Source: Prunus persica (taxonomy: Eukaryota > Streptophyta > Magnoliopsida > Rosales > Rosaceae). Taken from it: 64,000 bases of DNA. Below, piece after piece: positions 11,387-21,433 of this stretch. The stretch lies in NCBI RefSeq assembly GCF_000346465.2, contig NC_034009.1, positions 15,168,950 through 15,232,949 of the forward strand. Direction: 5' to 3'. The notes beneath the pieces were generated by a model. That model made no database searches and was not told where the DNA came from. It saw only the letters and a list, made by a program, of their open reading frames with translations. Made by a program: the position numbers and the translations under genes. How positions within the stretch are numbered: position 1 is the stretch's first letter; the number at the start of each line of letters is the position of its first letter.

Positions 11387-12217
11387 TCTAGTGCGGTGGT
11401 AGAATAAGGAATATTAAGAATACAAGAGTTGGGAGGTGGTGTGTTATGAAAATAAGGTGGTTGTTCATTTATAGAGGATATGATGGTTTAAGAGATAACA
11501 AATATACGGATGATATTCATATGAGGTAATTGGATCCAACTGTTATTGTAAGATGTAATATGAAGAGATAAGATTTTTTATCTGAAGCCATAACGAATGG
11601 GACCCATATCCATCTACCACCATTATTATCTGACAAATGTATATGGCATAAGAATGGAATGCCATAACGAAAGAGACCCATATCCAGATATCACCATGCT
11701 ACCACAATTATTATTTGACAATGTAGATAAGAGTGGGGTGTAGAGCCCCCAAAGATTCCATCGGAGCTCTAAATGGAGCTCTATCAACTTCTTTTTGAAC
11801 CCCAACCATTGGGGATGGTCTTAAAGCAAGCCCCAATGGAGGGTTCTATCCGTTGCAAAGCTGCAGATGGTACAGCCCCAACTCAAAAAAAACAACACCA
11901 ATGATGATGAATAGTGGGCTCTAAATGACTCAGCCCACCGGAGGGTTGCAACCAAACACACCCATGTAAATAGGAACTCGGTTGAAGCCACTGAAATCTG
12001 CGAGACCCACTCATTTTTGGACTATCGGCACACGTGAACATAAAAAGTTGATCCTCAATCGCGCAAGACTTGCGGCTAGCTCATTACTCGCTGAAAAAAT
12101 ACCTTTTTTTATTTAAATTTATTGTTTTGCAAATAACTCGCTGTTCCTAATCACTTTTATTGTTTTTTATTGTTTGTTTGGTTTTGCAAATCAACGTCTC
12201 TTATTTTCTTCTTTATA

Positions 12218-13054
12218 TATATATATATATATACAGAGAGCTTCCATTGAGGGATCCCTCAAATAAGCTTATTTGAGGGACACTCCTTGTAGGCCCCACT
12301 CCGGATTGTATTTCACTAATCCAAACCGTCTATTTTGTAGATACTCATTCAAAGATCATCTCTACAAAAAATCACTTGAATCCGATATCATGTGACCACT
12401 CAATTGAGTTATTGAAATTTTAGTACTTTTCTTAAAGCACCGTGTTCATTGATTTTGTAAGACACAATTGGATGTCGAAACGGTTTCCGATTTGTCTAAT
12501 TTTTTGTAAGGATGATCTATGAATGAATACCTAAAAAATAGATGGTTTGGATCATTGGAAAAAAAATTGTAGGGTACCCTAAAGGGCATCCCTCAAATAA
12601 AATTATTTGAGGGACCGACCCATAAAATTAACNNNNNNNNNNNNNNNNNNNNNNNNNNNNNNNNNNNNNNNNNNNNNNNNNNNNNNNNNNNNNNNNNNNN
12701 NNNNNNNNNNNNNNNNNNNNNNNNNNNNNNNNAATCCAAACCATCTATTTTTTAGGTCTTTATTCATAGATCATCCTTACAAAAAATTAGACAAATCAGA
12801 AACTGATTCGACATCCAATTGTGTCCTACAAAATAAATGAACACGGTACTTCAAGAAAGTACTAAAATTTCAATAACTCAATTGAATAGTCAAATGATAT
12901 CGGATTCAAGTGATTTTTTGTAGAGATGATCTTTGAATGTGTATCTACAAAATAGACGGTTTGGATTAATGAAATACAATCTGGAACGGGCCCTAGGATG
13001 TCCCTCAAATAATCCCTCAATGAAAGCTCTCTGTATATATATATATATATATAT
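12218..13054. mobile_element. Long-palindrome MITE inserted in a (TA)n tract
   Basis: The left arm (about 12235-12600, starting ACAGAGAGCTTCCATTGAGG) is mirrored by the right arm (about 12733-13035, ending CCCTCAATGAAAGCTCTCTG T). Arms share long matching blocks, such as the AATCCAAACC(G/A)TCTATTTT segments and TTGAGTTATTGAAATTTTAG. Runs of (TA)n flank both sides (12217-12232 and 13034-13053), as expected for MITEs that target TA microsatellites. The 100-N assembly gap falls at the centre of the hairpin. Confidence 0.8.
12633..12732. other. Assembly gap (100 N)
   Basis: Exactly 100 N, at the loop of a long inverted repeat. The true missing length is unknown. Frames crossing it are meaningless. 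Confidence 0.99.
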
Positions 13055-13282
13055 GTTTATTTATTTTTTTCCTAATTTACCATTTTTTCTAAACCCAGTT
13101 CATTTCACTCAAATTTAAACTCTCTCTTTTCTTTTTTTTCCCAATAAACACTTCTGCAAACGTCTATAAATCAAAATGTAGTTTCATAATCTTGTCCAAA
13201 TATTAATTTTTTTAGTTAAAATAAAAAAAACAAAAAATAAGTTAACCAAAAAAAAAAAGTAAGGACATAAATCAAATTTCAT

Positions 13283-13314
<32 letters not shown>

Positions 13315-13603
13315 TATAGAGTCCAAATATAGAGTCTACCACCATTGTGGGAAATATACTTTTAGAACCCCAAATATTCCTTTTGAGCTCTAAAAGTAAA
13401 AAGGGTTCTATGCACCATATTTAGACCCCACTATTGGGTTGCCCTTAAAAATTTCATTCTTCTTTTTCCAGAATAGCACATACTACATACTTACTCATAG
13501 AGAAATATAGATGCATAATCCTAAAAGCCAAAAAAAAGGAAATTAAAATAGAGCAAGATTGGTGGGGAGCAAATTCAAAACTAGAACTATTTTGTCTCTT
13601 TTA

Positions 13604-13834
13604 GTGCTCATTTGGGAGTGATTTTAGAGAGGTCAATAATCACTTTTATGGAGAATCACTTCTTAAAATAATTACCTTAAATGGTTTAAAGTGATTTTAT
13701 GAAGAAGTACATAGGAGGTGATTCTCCTCAAAACCACTTAAAATCACTAAAAGTGAATTTTTTAGAAAAACACATTCTATGTGTTTCTTCCTAAAAATGA
13801 TTCTGACCTATCTAAAATCACTCCAAACGAGCCC
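13604..13834. mobile_element. Tourist-like MITE, 231 bp
   Basis: Terminal inverted repeats GTGCTCATTTGGGAGTGATT and (complement of the right end) GGGCTCGTTTGGAGTGATTT continue to match through TTAGA.AGGTC. TTA flanks both ends (13601-13603 and 13835-13837). The interior is AT-rich with no coding. The GGGCTCGTTTGG terminus is typical of plant Tourist/Harbinger MITEs. It lies about 370 bp upstream of the Z-ISO start codon. Confidence 0.8.
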
Positions 13835-14206
13835 TTAATATTAGGCATTGGCCTAAAAGCTTTAATAAAACCAAGGCAAACTATCTGGAGTATGCATATG
13901 CGCGTCTGTTGTGCCGTCCAAAGCCATGCAAGTACAAGGAATGAGTGAGGAGTAGGCAGATATGATTAAAAAAATCTCCTCCAAGTAGGCAGGCAAGACA
14001 CCACCACCAACAGTCCAAAACCTCCCCAAGAAAGCATAACTTCATCCAGATGCCCTCTACAACTCCTCCCACCCAACAACCTTCATGTTTCTTGCATTTA
14101 TTTATTTTTTATTTTTTAATAATTAAATTATAACAAGTACAAAGTGATTGTGATTTCTCAGCTCACTCACTACCTCACTCTCAATCCCAATCTCAAAAAT
14201 TCAATA

Positions 14207-16489
14207 ATGGCCTCTTCCTCCTCCACTCTTGTGCTCTCAACCCTTTTCTCTTACCATCCTCACCAAACCCTAAACCCCAACAAGAACAAGAGCCCCTTCT
14301 CATCACATACAAAGAGACCCTTCTCATCCCTCACCCTCAAAGTTTCAACCTTTGTCAAACCTAAACAACCCCCTCCCTTTCACAGCCCCCATAATCATCA
14401 AATTCGATTGTCCCGCCAATTTCGTGCCTACATCACCGTTAGAGATGGTGCTGATGATGGTGGTGGTGGTGATGGCGATGGAAATGAGCAACCAGTGGTG
14501 GGCGAGGACTCAGCTGAGTTCATTTTGTCAAAGCAGAAGATATCTTCGTGGGTTTACTTCACTGCAATTCTGGGTTCGGTTCTTTTTATACTCAATGTGG
14601 CTTGGATCGATAATTCCACCGGGTTTGGGAAGCCCTTCGTCGATGCGGTCTCGGAGCTTTCTGATAGCAAAGAGGTTAGTGTGTTTGTTTCCCAATCTCA
14701 TGGCGCTAATTTAATTCACCTGAACTGTATTGTTAGAAATTGGTGTCAGCTTGTTTTTATGTTGAGGAAATTAATTGCAGCTATCTATAACATCGTAAAT
14801 CATAATGGATTTTTACTAATTGAGTGTTATTGGGAAATCAGAAAAGCTTACTCTTGGATTGAATTTTTTTTAGTGCACTAAATTTTAGTGTGTTTTAGTC
14901 TTTATATTAGAACAATCTCCATGGTAGATGTGGGCAGGGATGATACAGAATTCTTAGACTACAACTTTTGAACCTTAGATTTGAACCATAGAGTGGAAGT
15001 GAGGAGAAGAGGGTGTGTAATGCGGATGTGGATGTGGATGGAAAAAGTTACGAATGTTTAGTTGGAATCGTGATAAAAGGTCTGTTGTATAAACTTTAAA
15101 TGTTGAATTCGGATTGGGGAAACAGTTCCTGGGCTATGATGTGAATTACGTTGCCTATAATGACGAGGATAATGGGGGTGACAATGTCCATACCGAGCAG
15201 TTGTATGGTAATCTGGTTTAAAACTTGTTTCCTGGAAATAGGATAGAATATTCATTTGGTTGAATTTTGTAACAAGAGCATGCAAATTCCATTCTGGTTT
15301 CCTGGTTTTGTGCAAATGCCTCCCTTTTTATGATTATTTGCTCTATTGAGCTGTAAGATGTGATAACAGTTTTAGTTACAATGTCTGAGGTTTGCAATGG
15401 TATTCTGCAGGTTGTGATGTTGATCCTAATTCTAATATTTGCCATTTTCCATAGTGGCTTGGCTAGTCTACGAGACACTGGTGAGCAACTTATTGGAGAA
15501 CGTGCTTACCGTGTTTTGTTTGCGGGGACATCTTTACCGCTGGCTGTTAGTACTGTTGTGAGTTCCTTACTCTCAATAAGGACTACCCTTTTTTTATATC
15601 TAACCTCATTCCTTGCCACTTTTTCTGTGTTGAATTCTTTTGTTGTTGGGGTGGAGGGAATTGACTTCGAAGGGTTTGTGGTTCAGGTGTATTTTATCAA
15701 TCATAGATACGATGGAGTACAGTTATGGGAGCTCAAGAATGCATTTGGCATCCATGAATTTGTATGGCTCTCTAATTTTATCTCGTTCTTGTTCCTCTAT
15801 CCCTCCACTTTCAATCTACTAGAGGTAGCAGCAGTTGACAAGCCCAAAATGCATCTTTGGGAAACTGGGATTATGAGAATCACCAGGCATCCACAGGTAA
15901 CTAATTCGTAGTCTTGTTATGAATGATCATCTATACATTTCCAAGTCATTTACTTAGCATTTTGGGCCTTGGGATGAATGCTGGTGTGTGTTCTGATCAT
16001 CTAGGTGGCCAGAATTAACCTTAAATCTTCTTATACCATCAATAATACAAATTATTATATTACCAACATGTTCAAGTTTGGGTTTGATTTTTTTCTCTCT
16101 CACTCACTCACTCACTCATGTTCTAAGACAGTTTGGGAATGGATGTGTTTCAGCTGGTCGGGCAGGTGATCTGGTGCCTGGCTCACACGATTTGGATAGG
16201 GAACTCAGTGGCAGTGGCAGCTTCTGTTGGTCTAATCGGGCACCACCTATTTGGTGCTTGGAATGGTGACAGGAGATTGGCGGTGCGACATGGCGAGGCC
16301 TTTGAAGTTGTGAAGAAGCGAACAAGTATCATACCATTCGCAGCCATTCTTGATGGCCGGCAAAAGTTGCCGAAAGATTACTACAAGGAATTTATTCGGT
16401 TGCCATATCTCTCTATCACTGTATTGACCTTAGGTGCGTACTTTGCGCACCCCCTTATGCAGGCAGCCAGTTTTCGGCTCCATTGGTAG
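14207..16489 (+). CDS. Z-ISO: 15-cis-zeta-carotene isomerase, chloroplastic
   Basis: Four exons join in frame: 14207-14674, 15411-15557, 15687-15896, 16154-16489 (386 aa), all with GT-AG borders and phase 0. Z-ISO isomerises the 15-cis bond of tri-cis-zeta-carotene in plastid membranes, between phytoene desaturase and zeta-carotene desaturase. Residues 1 to about 75 are Ser/Pro/Lys rich, a good transit peptide, followed by an acidic Gly/Asp stretch. Several membrane segments follow (e.g. WVYFTAILGSVLFILNVAW and VVMLILILIFAIFHSGLASL). Family motifs: GERAYRVLFAGTSLPLAVST, YFINHRYDG, MHLWETGIMRITRHPQ, HHLFGAWNGDRRL and the C-terminal SFRLHW. Conserved His at 170 (FHSG) and 273 (RHPQ) are candidate ligands for the haem known in this NnrU-related family. 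The frame extends upstream to 14144, but the start at 14207 gives a plausible transit peptide. Length fits the family (about 370). Confidence 0.97.
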
Positions 16490-17060
16490 GAATAAGATAC
16501 ATATGATTCGTACTGGATAATGAACGTGAAAAGCTCGAAACTGTATATAAATTGTGCATGAGAGAAAAGTTAGGTTCCTCAAGATGCTAAAAGTTCATCA
16601 TAGCCATAATCATGTTGTATGGAACTCCCAAGAAATGTAAGTATAGAACCTGCACACGCAGCAATATCAATTATCAAGTTAACCAATCTCCCAACTGATG
16701 TACTTTCTTTCACTATGGCTCTTTTATTAACCTCAGTAGTTTTGTTTCACATATCCCGGGTAAAATTAAGTGAAGGTTAACTATACCACCTGAGATTTAT
16801 CAATTTTTCAAATAAACCATGAAGTTTTAACATGATTTCCTAAAACCTGTTAATCATAAACAAATATGACACAATCTCTTAAAATACCAAAATAAGCTGA
16901 CAAAGTTAAATAATATTCAACTGTCCTTGCATATAAACAAAAGACACCTTGTTTGAAATATTTAAGTAATCCAAAATATTTCTCTTGTCTGAAAATATTA
17001 CTAAATCAAAGGAAGGTATTTTTTCTTCTGCAAAACATCCTAATCAAATAAATTGATTTA
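16490..17060. other. Z-ISO 3' flank, no gene seen
   Basis: Presumed 3' UTR followed by AT-rich intergenic DNA. No repeats with defined ends and no convincing frame. Confidence 0.5.
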
Positions 17061-17419
17061 GAGCACTTCTAGCCATGGTGCCATGTCAAAAGACAAGGGC
17101 AAAGAAGGGCAGATACTATTCACATGAATGGTGACTGCCCACCTTTTTTTATTTTGCTTTTCAACCCATTGTCATGGCAAGTAAAGGCTAACATTATTCA
17201 CATAAGATATGAGGAGGGGAATTTGTACGGAGTTTTGGTGTGGGAAGTGTGACGGGGCTAGGTATTTTTAGAAGAAAAAAAAGTATGACTTTTTTGGTTT
17301 TCAGCAAACCTGGGTAGAAACTTAAGCAATTCTTATCTTTGGGCTGGCCTAGGTCAATGGGGCCCAATTTTGCATAGGCTCCCTTTTGCCCTGGCAAATG
17401 AGCACCGGTGGAAGTGCTC
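17061..17419. mobile_element. Tourist/Harbinger MITE, 359 bp
   Basis: The left end GAGCACTTCTAGCC and the right end (complement GAGCACTTCCACC) are inverted repeats flanked by TTA at 17058-17060 and 17420-17422. The interior has an ACTATTCACATGAATGGTG block that also occurs near the right end of the adjoining Harbinger element, so the two are related. No coding capacity. Confidence 0.8.
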
Positions 17420-17890
17420 TTAGAGCAGGTCCAACGGCACAGCCCAGCCCGAGGCCAGGGGAAAAAAAAAAAATTTGGCGTTCCACCGCGCAGCCCAGGC
17501 CTAGGGGTGGTGTGGGACCCACCAACTCGGGCCAGCCCGAAGGCGAGACGAGCCCGAGCTCCAGCCCTCGGTCGCTGACGTCAGCCCTCTCGTCACGCTG
17601 ACGTCAGCTCCAACGGGAATAAGCCACGTGTCGCCTCCTCAGCCTTCCGATCAGCATCTTTTTAACCATCCGACGGCTGAGGCTTTTCTGGGCAATAAAA
17701 ATATGAAAAAAAATCGTAAATTTTTTTTAAAAATTCTAAAAAATTCTGATATTTTTTTTCTATCAATACCTATCAATACCCTTCACTTTCAACACCAATC
17801 CTCATACATTTTCTTCTACTTCTACCATTATTCACTCTTTATACTCAACATTTTCCTCTTTTTCATCTAGTATTTTGATTTCATATTTTT

Positions 17891-19008
17891 ATGGCTTCTT
17901 CTATCGAAACCGGAGGGGCTTGGAGCACCATGGAAGATGTTTCCTTGTGTGAGGCTTGGCTCCAAATTTGTCATTGTCCCGTGTCCGGCAATGAGATGAA
18001 ATTTTTTCATATGTGAAAAAAAATTCATGCCGAATTTTATGAAAAAATTCCGAGGTCTACTCGTACGGAGATGACGTTATCCAGTAGGTGGAAAATCCTG
18101 AATAAAGAGTTGGGAAAATGGAGAGCTGCCCTAGCAAAAGCGATGGACAACTATAGAAGCGGGGAAAATCGTACTAACGAGATAAGTATTTTATAATTTT
18201 GGTTTTATTAAGTTTAATCTCCTAATATATATTTTATTAATATTGCTTGCATTTTCAATATTTTGTTAATATTTCTTGCATTTTAAATATTTTGTTCATA
18301 TTTCTTGCATTATCAATATTTTGTTAATATTTCTTGCAATTTAAATATTTTGTTCATATGTCTTGCATTTTCAATATGTTGTTAATATTTCTTGCATTTC
18401 CACTTGTTTCTTAATTTTCTTGCACTTCTAATTTATTTGTAAGGTTAATTGCATTTTCATTATTATTTTTTTTGTTACTTGCATATCCAATATATTTTAA
18501 ATATTTATTGCATTTCTATTTTTTTGTTAAATAGATTATACAAGCACAAATGTGGTTCGGTGCAACCGGGGGTGGCAAAAAAAGTTTCACCCATCATGAA
18601 TGTTGGGAGGTGGTCAAATATTGCAAACGGTTCATAATTATTCCAACGGGTCCCGACGTTGTATTAAACGAGACGCCACTCCGTGATTCAATGGCACCGG
18701 ATTCACCTCTTGATTCTCCTATGAGTCAAGACTCACCCATGGAAAAGGAGCCGAGGCCCATTGGCCGAAAGGCCGCGAAGGCAAAGAAAGTGGGTAATTC
18801 AAGCAATAATAATTCAAAGTTTTTGGAGGAAATTGCAAGGCAAAATGGCCTAAGAATTGAAATGGAGCAAAAACGCCAAGATAACGAGTTGACCCTTCAA
18901 GCTGAGTATGCACGAGAAAGGGAGTATTTGCGCAAAAAAGATATAGACAAGACGGATCGGGAAACCATGGCCATGGATACAAGTCATATGTCCCCTGAAA
19001 CAAAATAA
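17891..19008 (+). pseudogene. Harbinger ORF1 (MYB/SANT plus NAM-associated C-terminus) with one stop and a broken splice donor
   Basis: Exon 1 begins at the ATG at 17891 (MASSIETGGAWSTMEDVSL), runs through a trihelix/SANT-like domain (WSTMEDVSLCEAWLQI...KIHAEFYEKI...SRWKILNKELGKW) and ends NRTNE at 18181. Exon 2 (from 18535) has IIQAQMWF, SFTHHECWEVVKYC, a Pro/Ser-rich linker, RPIGRKAAKAKK and a charged coiled C-terminus (KFLEEIARQNGLRIEMEQK). A TGA at 18014-18016 sits where relatives have Trp (FW.KIH). The exon 1 border reads GAG|ATAAGT, where GAG|GTAAGT would be expected, so the intron donor looks mutated. Otherwise it is in good condition. Role in the family: DNA-binding partner of the transposase. 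Confidence 0.82.
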
Positions 19009-19462
19009 TTTTGGAAGCTAGAATGAAGGGATGTTATGAGAAGAAGACTTTTCCGGGATGATGGGCCTAGCAACACGGATTGGTTAAATGATGGAAACCA
19101 TTAAATTTGTTAGCCTACCTTTTATGTATTTGTATTTTTCATGTTTTCTTTTAAAGTTGTTGTAATTCATGTATTTTATTTTAGTAGTAGTAATTCGTAA
19201 TGACTTGTATTAGATTTCGTTATTTAATAAACAAAGTATTCAATAAATTACCTTTTTATTCAACATATTCCATACTTCAAACAAAACAAAATAAAAATAA
19301 AATAAAACTACAAACAAGGCACAATAATAATAACAAACCACAACAAAAGCATAATAAATAAAAATACAACACAACCAAACCATAAACCAAAGCATAATAA
19401 ATAAAAATACAACACAACCAAACCATAACTAAATAAAACATAACCAAAGCATCTATGCTCCA

Positions 19463-20833
19463 TCATTCTTCTTCATTGCCTTTCACCGCCCATAGATGCT
19501 CCATCAAGTGAACTTGACGCATTTCATGAATATACGAAGATTGCATCTCTGTATATAGATCTATCATTCGGGTCATCAAATGACCATCCCTCACCAACGG
19601 TTCCAGCTCAAATGGTTCTCCACTTAGCCCCATGGGCCTTTCATAAATCCGTGTCAAAGCCGTGTTCATTGGATCCGGTTCGTACACCTCTAAAGCATCA
19701 TAATCATACTCATCCTCCACAATCATATTATGGAGGATGATGCAAGTCATCATAATGCTTCTGAGGATCTCCTCATCAAACATACGGGCCGCACCTCGAA
19801 TAATCAACCACCGAGCTTGAAGGATACTAAAACACCTTTCGACATCTTTCCTGTATCCCTCTTGATAGGTAGCAAATAATTTTTGCTTCTGGGATCGGGG
19901 ATTCGGAATAGATTTGACAAAAGTGGTCCACCTCGGGTAGACGCCGTCAGCTAGATAATACCCCGTCTGGTACACTGTATTATTGACTTGATAGGTGATA
20001 TTGGGGCCCTAGCCTCTCAATACATCGTTGAAGACCTGGGATTGACCCAGCACGTTGAGATCATTTTGGGATCCTGCAACTCCAAAGAAGGCATGCCAAA
20101 CCCATGTGTCGAAGCCAGCAACGGCTTCAAGGATGATACTTTTTTGGCCTTTTCTATTTTTGTAATCACCTTGCCAGGCAGTTGGGCAATTCTTCCATTG
20201 TCAGTGCATGCAGTCGATGCTACCAATCATTCCTGGAAATCCTCGAGCTTCAGCTTTTTGTAGAAGCCGTTGGAGGTCCCTAGGAGTAGGTCTACGCAGG
20301 TAGTCCCTAGTATACAGAGTTTCAACTGCTTGACAAAATCTTACCAAAGCCTCCAACGTAGTGGACTTCCCCATCCGGGCAATCTCATCCACCTGATCAG
20401 CAGATGTTCCATACGCCAACATTCGTATAACAGCTGTAAGCTTTTACTCCGGAAGAAGCCCCAAAACCCCAGTAACATCACACTTTTGAACAAAGTATGC
20501 ATCATAATTGCAAATATTATGCATGACTTTATTGAACAAATGAGGTTGCATTCTAAATCGCCTTCGAAAATCAACATCACAATACAAAGAAGTTGGGATA
20601 AAATAATCTTCCAAAAGATTCTTACCCCGAGAATGCCTATGTCTTTCCACATTCCGGCGGCGGCCGACTTGTAAACCACGGCGGCGACCTTGGTTCTCTT
20701 CATCTTGCAAAGCCACTGCTATGAGAACTTGCTCATCGACTTGTCTCTGCAACTCATTGATTTCATCTGCTCTACGGGTTCTCTCATTTGTTTCTCACTC
20801 TTGCCTCTCCAAGCATCTCCTAAATTCTTCCAT
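19463..20833 (-). pseudogene. Harbinger DDE transposase (HARBI1-like) with four in-frame stops
   Basis: Reading from an ATG at 20833, one frame covers the whole protein: MEEFRRCLERQE, then RRNVERHRHSRGKNLLEDYF, FRRRFRMQPHLFNKV, AVIRMLAYGTSADQVDEIAR, GFPGMIGSIDCMH (first Asp), SIILEAVAGFDTWVWH, GSQNDLNVLGQS (second Asp), QTGYYLADGVYPRW, YRKDVERCFSILQARW (Glu) and TCIILHNMIVEDEYD. Stops lie at 20795-20797 (TGA, Arg expected), 20444-20446 (TAA, Gln expected), 20201-20203 (TGA, Trp expected after DCMH) and 20009-20011 (TAG, Gln expected). No frameshift is needed. The DDE residues are preserved, so this is a recently silenced copy. Confidence 0.9.
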
Positions 20834-20984
20834 TGAGAATGAATGAAGTATGAAATCTAAACTCTGAGAAATGAAAATATAGAAAGATGTGGTGTGAGAG
20901 GTATGAGCTGAGTCTCTGGTTTTATAGAAAAATTTGGCAAGATAGACATGCCACGTGGCTTGATTTTATTGGATGAAAATCTTA

Positions 20985-21180
20985 TCTGAAATTTGAAATT
21001 CATCCGAAATTTGAACCCTAATTTGTATGAAATTTGAATTTTGAAATTCATCCGAAATTTGAACCCAAATTTATCTGAAATTTGAATTTTGAAATTCATT
21101 CGAAATTTGAACCCAAAAATTTATCTGAAATTTGAATTTTGAAATTCATCCGAAATTTGAATCCAAAAATCTTATCCGAA
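20985..21180. repeat. Subterminal tandem repeats of Harbinger element 2
   Basis: Four or more diverged copies of a roughly 55-bp unit built from TTATCTGAAATTTGAATTTT and GAAATTCATCCGAAATTTGA. They lie between the transposase promoter side and the element end. The translated repeat (KIQISDKFGFKFRMNF) is not a real protein. Confidence 0.75.
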
Positions 21181-21433
21181 AATTTTATCTGATTATGAAT
21201 AGTCTTGACACGTAGGAATCCGGAAATCTTATCTGAAAATATTACCCGAATTAATTATTTTTATTAAAAAATAGGGGGAAAAAACAAAAAAATGAATAGT
21301 AATTGCCCTTAGCCATGGCAATGGGTGGAAACACAAAATACTATTTGCAAGGGCAACCACTATTCACGTGAATAGTGGCTGCCCTAGCTCCACCCTTGTC
21401 ATGGCTAAGGGCAAATGGGTGGAGTTGCTCTTA

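Larger units (their letters stand above)
8414..11820. mobile_element. PIF/Harbinger element 1, 3.4 kb, with TTA target duplication
   Basis: The left end GTCCATCCCCAATGGGGGC and the right end ...CCATTGGGGATGGTC are inverted repeats (14 of the first 15 bp match). Each is flanked by TTA (8411-8413 and 11821-11823), the standard PIF/Harbinger target duplication. Inside are the two genes expected of an autonomous member, convergently arranged: a MYB/SANT-type ORF1 (plus) and a DDE transposase (minus), both decayed. The TTA on the right is shared with the next element. Confidence 0.88.
11824..13444. mobile_element. Non-autonomous Harbinger-like element abutting element 1
   Basis: Begins AAGCAAGCCCCAATGGAGGG right after the TTA at 11821-11823 and ends ...CCACTATTGGGTTGCCC before TTA at 13445-13447. 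The ends are imperfect inverted repeats of the CCCCAATGG family also seen in element 1. There is no coding capacity; most of the interior is another insertion, the palindromic MITE at 12218-13054. Assignment rests on ends and flanking TTA only. Confidence 0.6.
17423..21430. mobile_element. PIF/Harbinger element 2, 4.0 kb, nearly complete but inactivated
   Basis: Flanked by TTA at 17420-17422 and 21431-21433. Termini GAGCAGGTCCAACGGC and (complement of the right end) GAGCAACTCCACCCATTTG are short, diverged inverted repeats. It contains a plus-strand MYB/SANT ORF1 and a convergent minus-strand DDE transposase, the complete gene set of an autonomous element. Both are otherwise well preserved but carry point stops. 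A subterminal tandem array lies at about 20985-21180. The left TTA is shared with the MITE at 17061-17419. Confidence 0.85.

Noticed and set aside
12607..12840. Frame spanning the N gap
   Set aside because: Built across 100 N inside a palindromic MITE.
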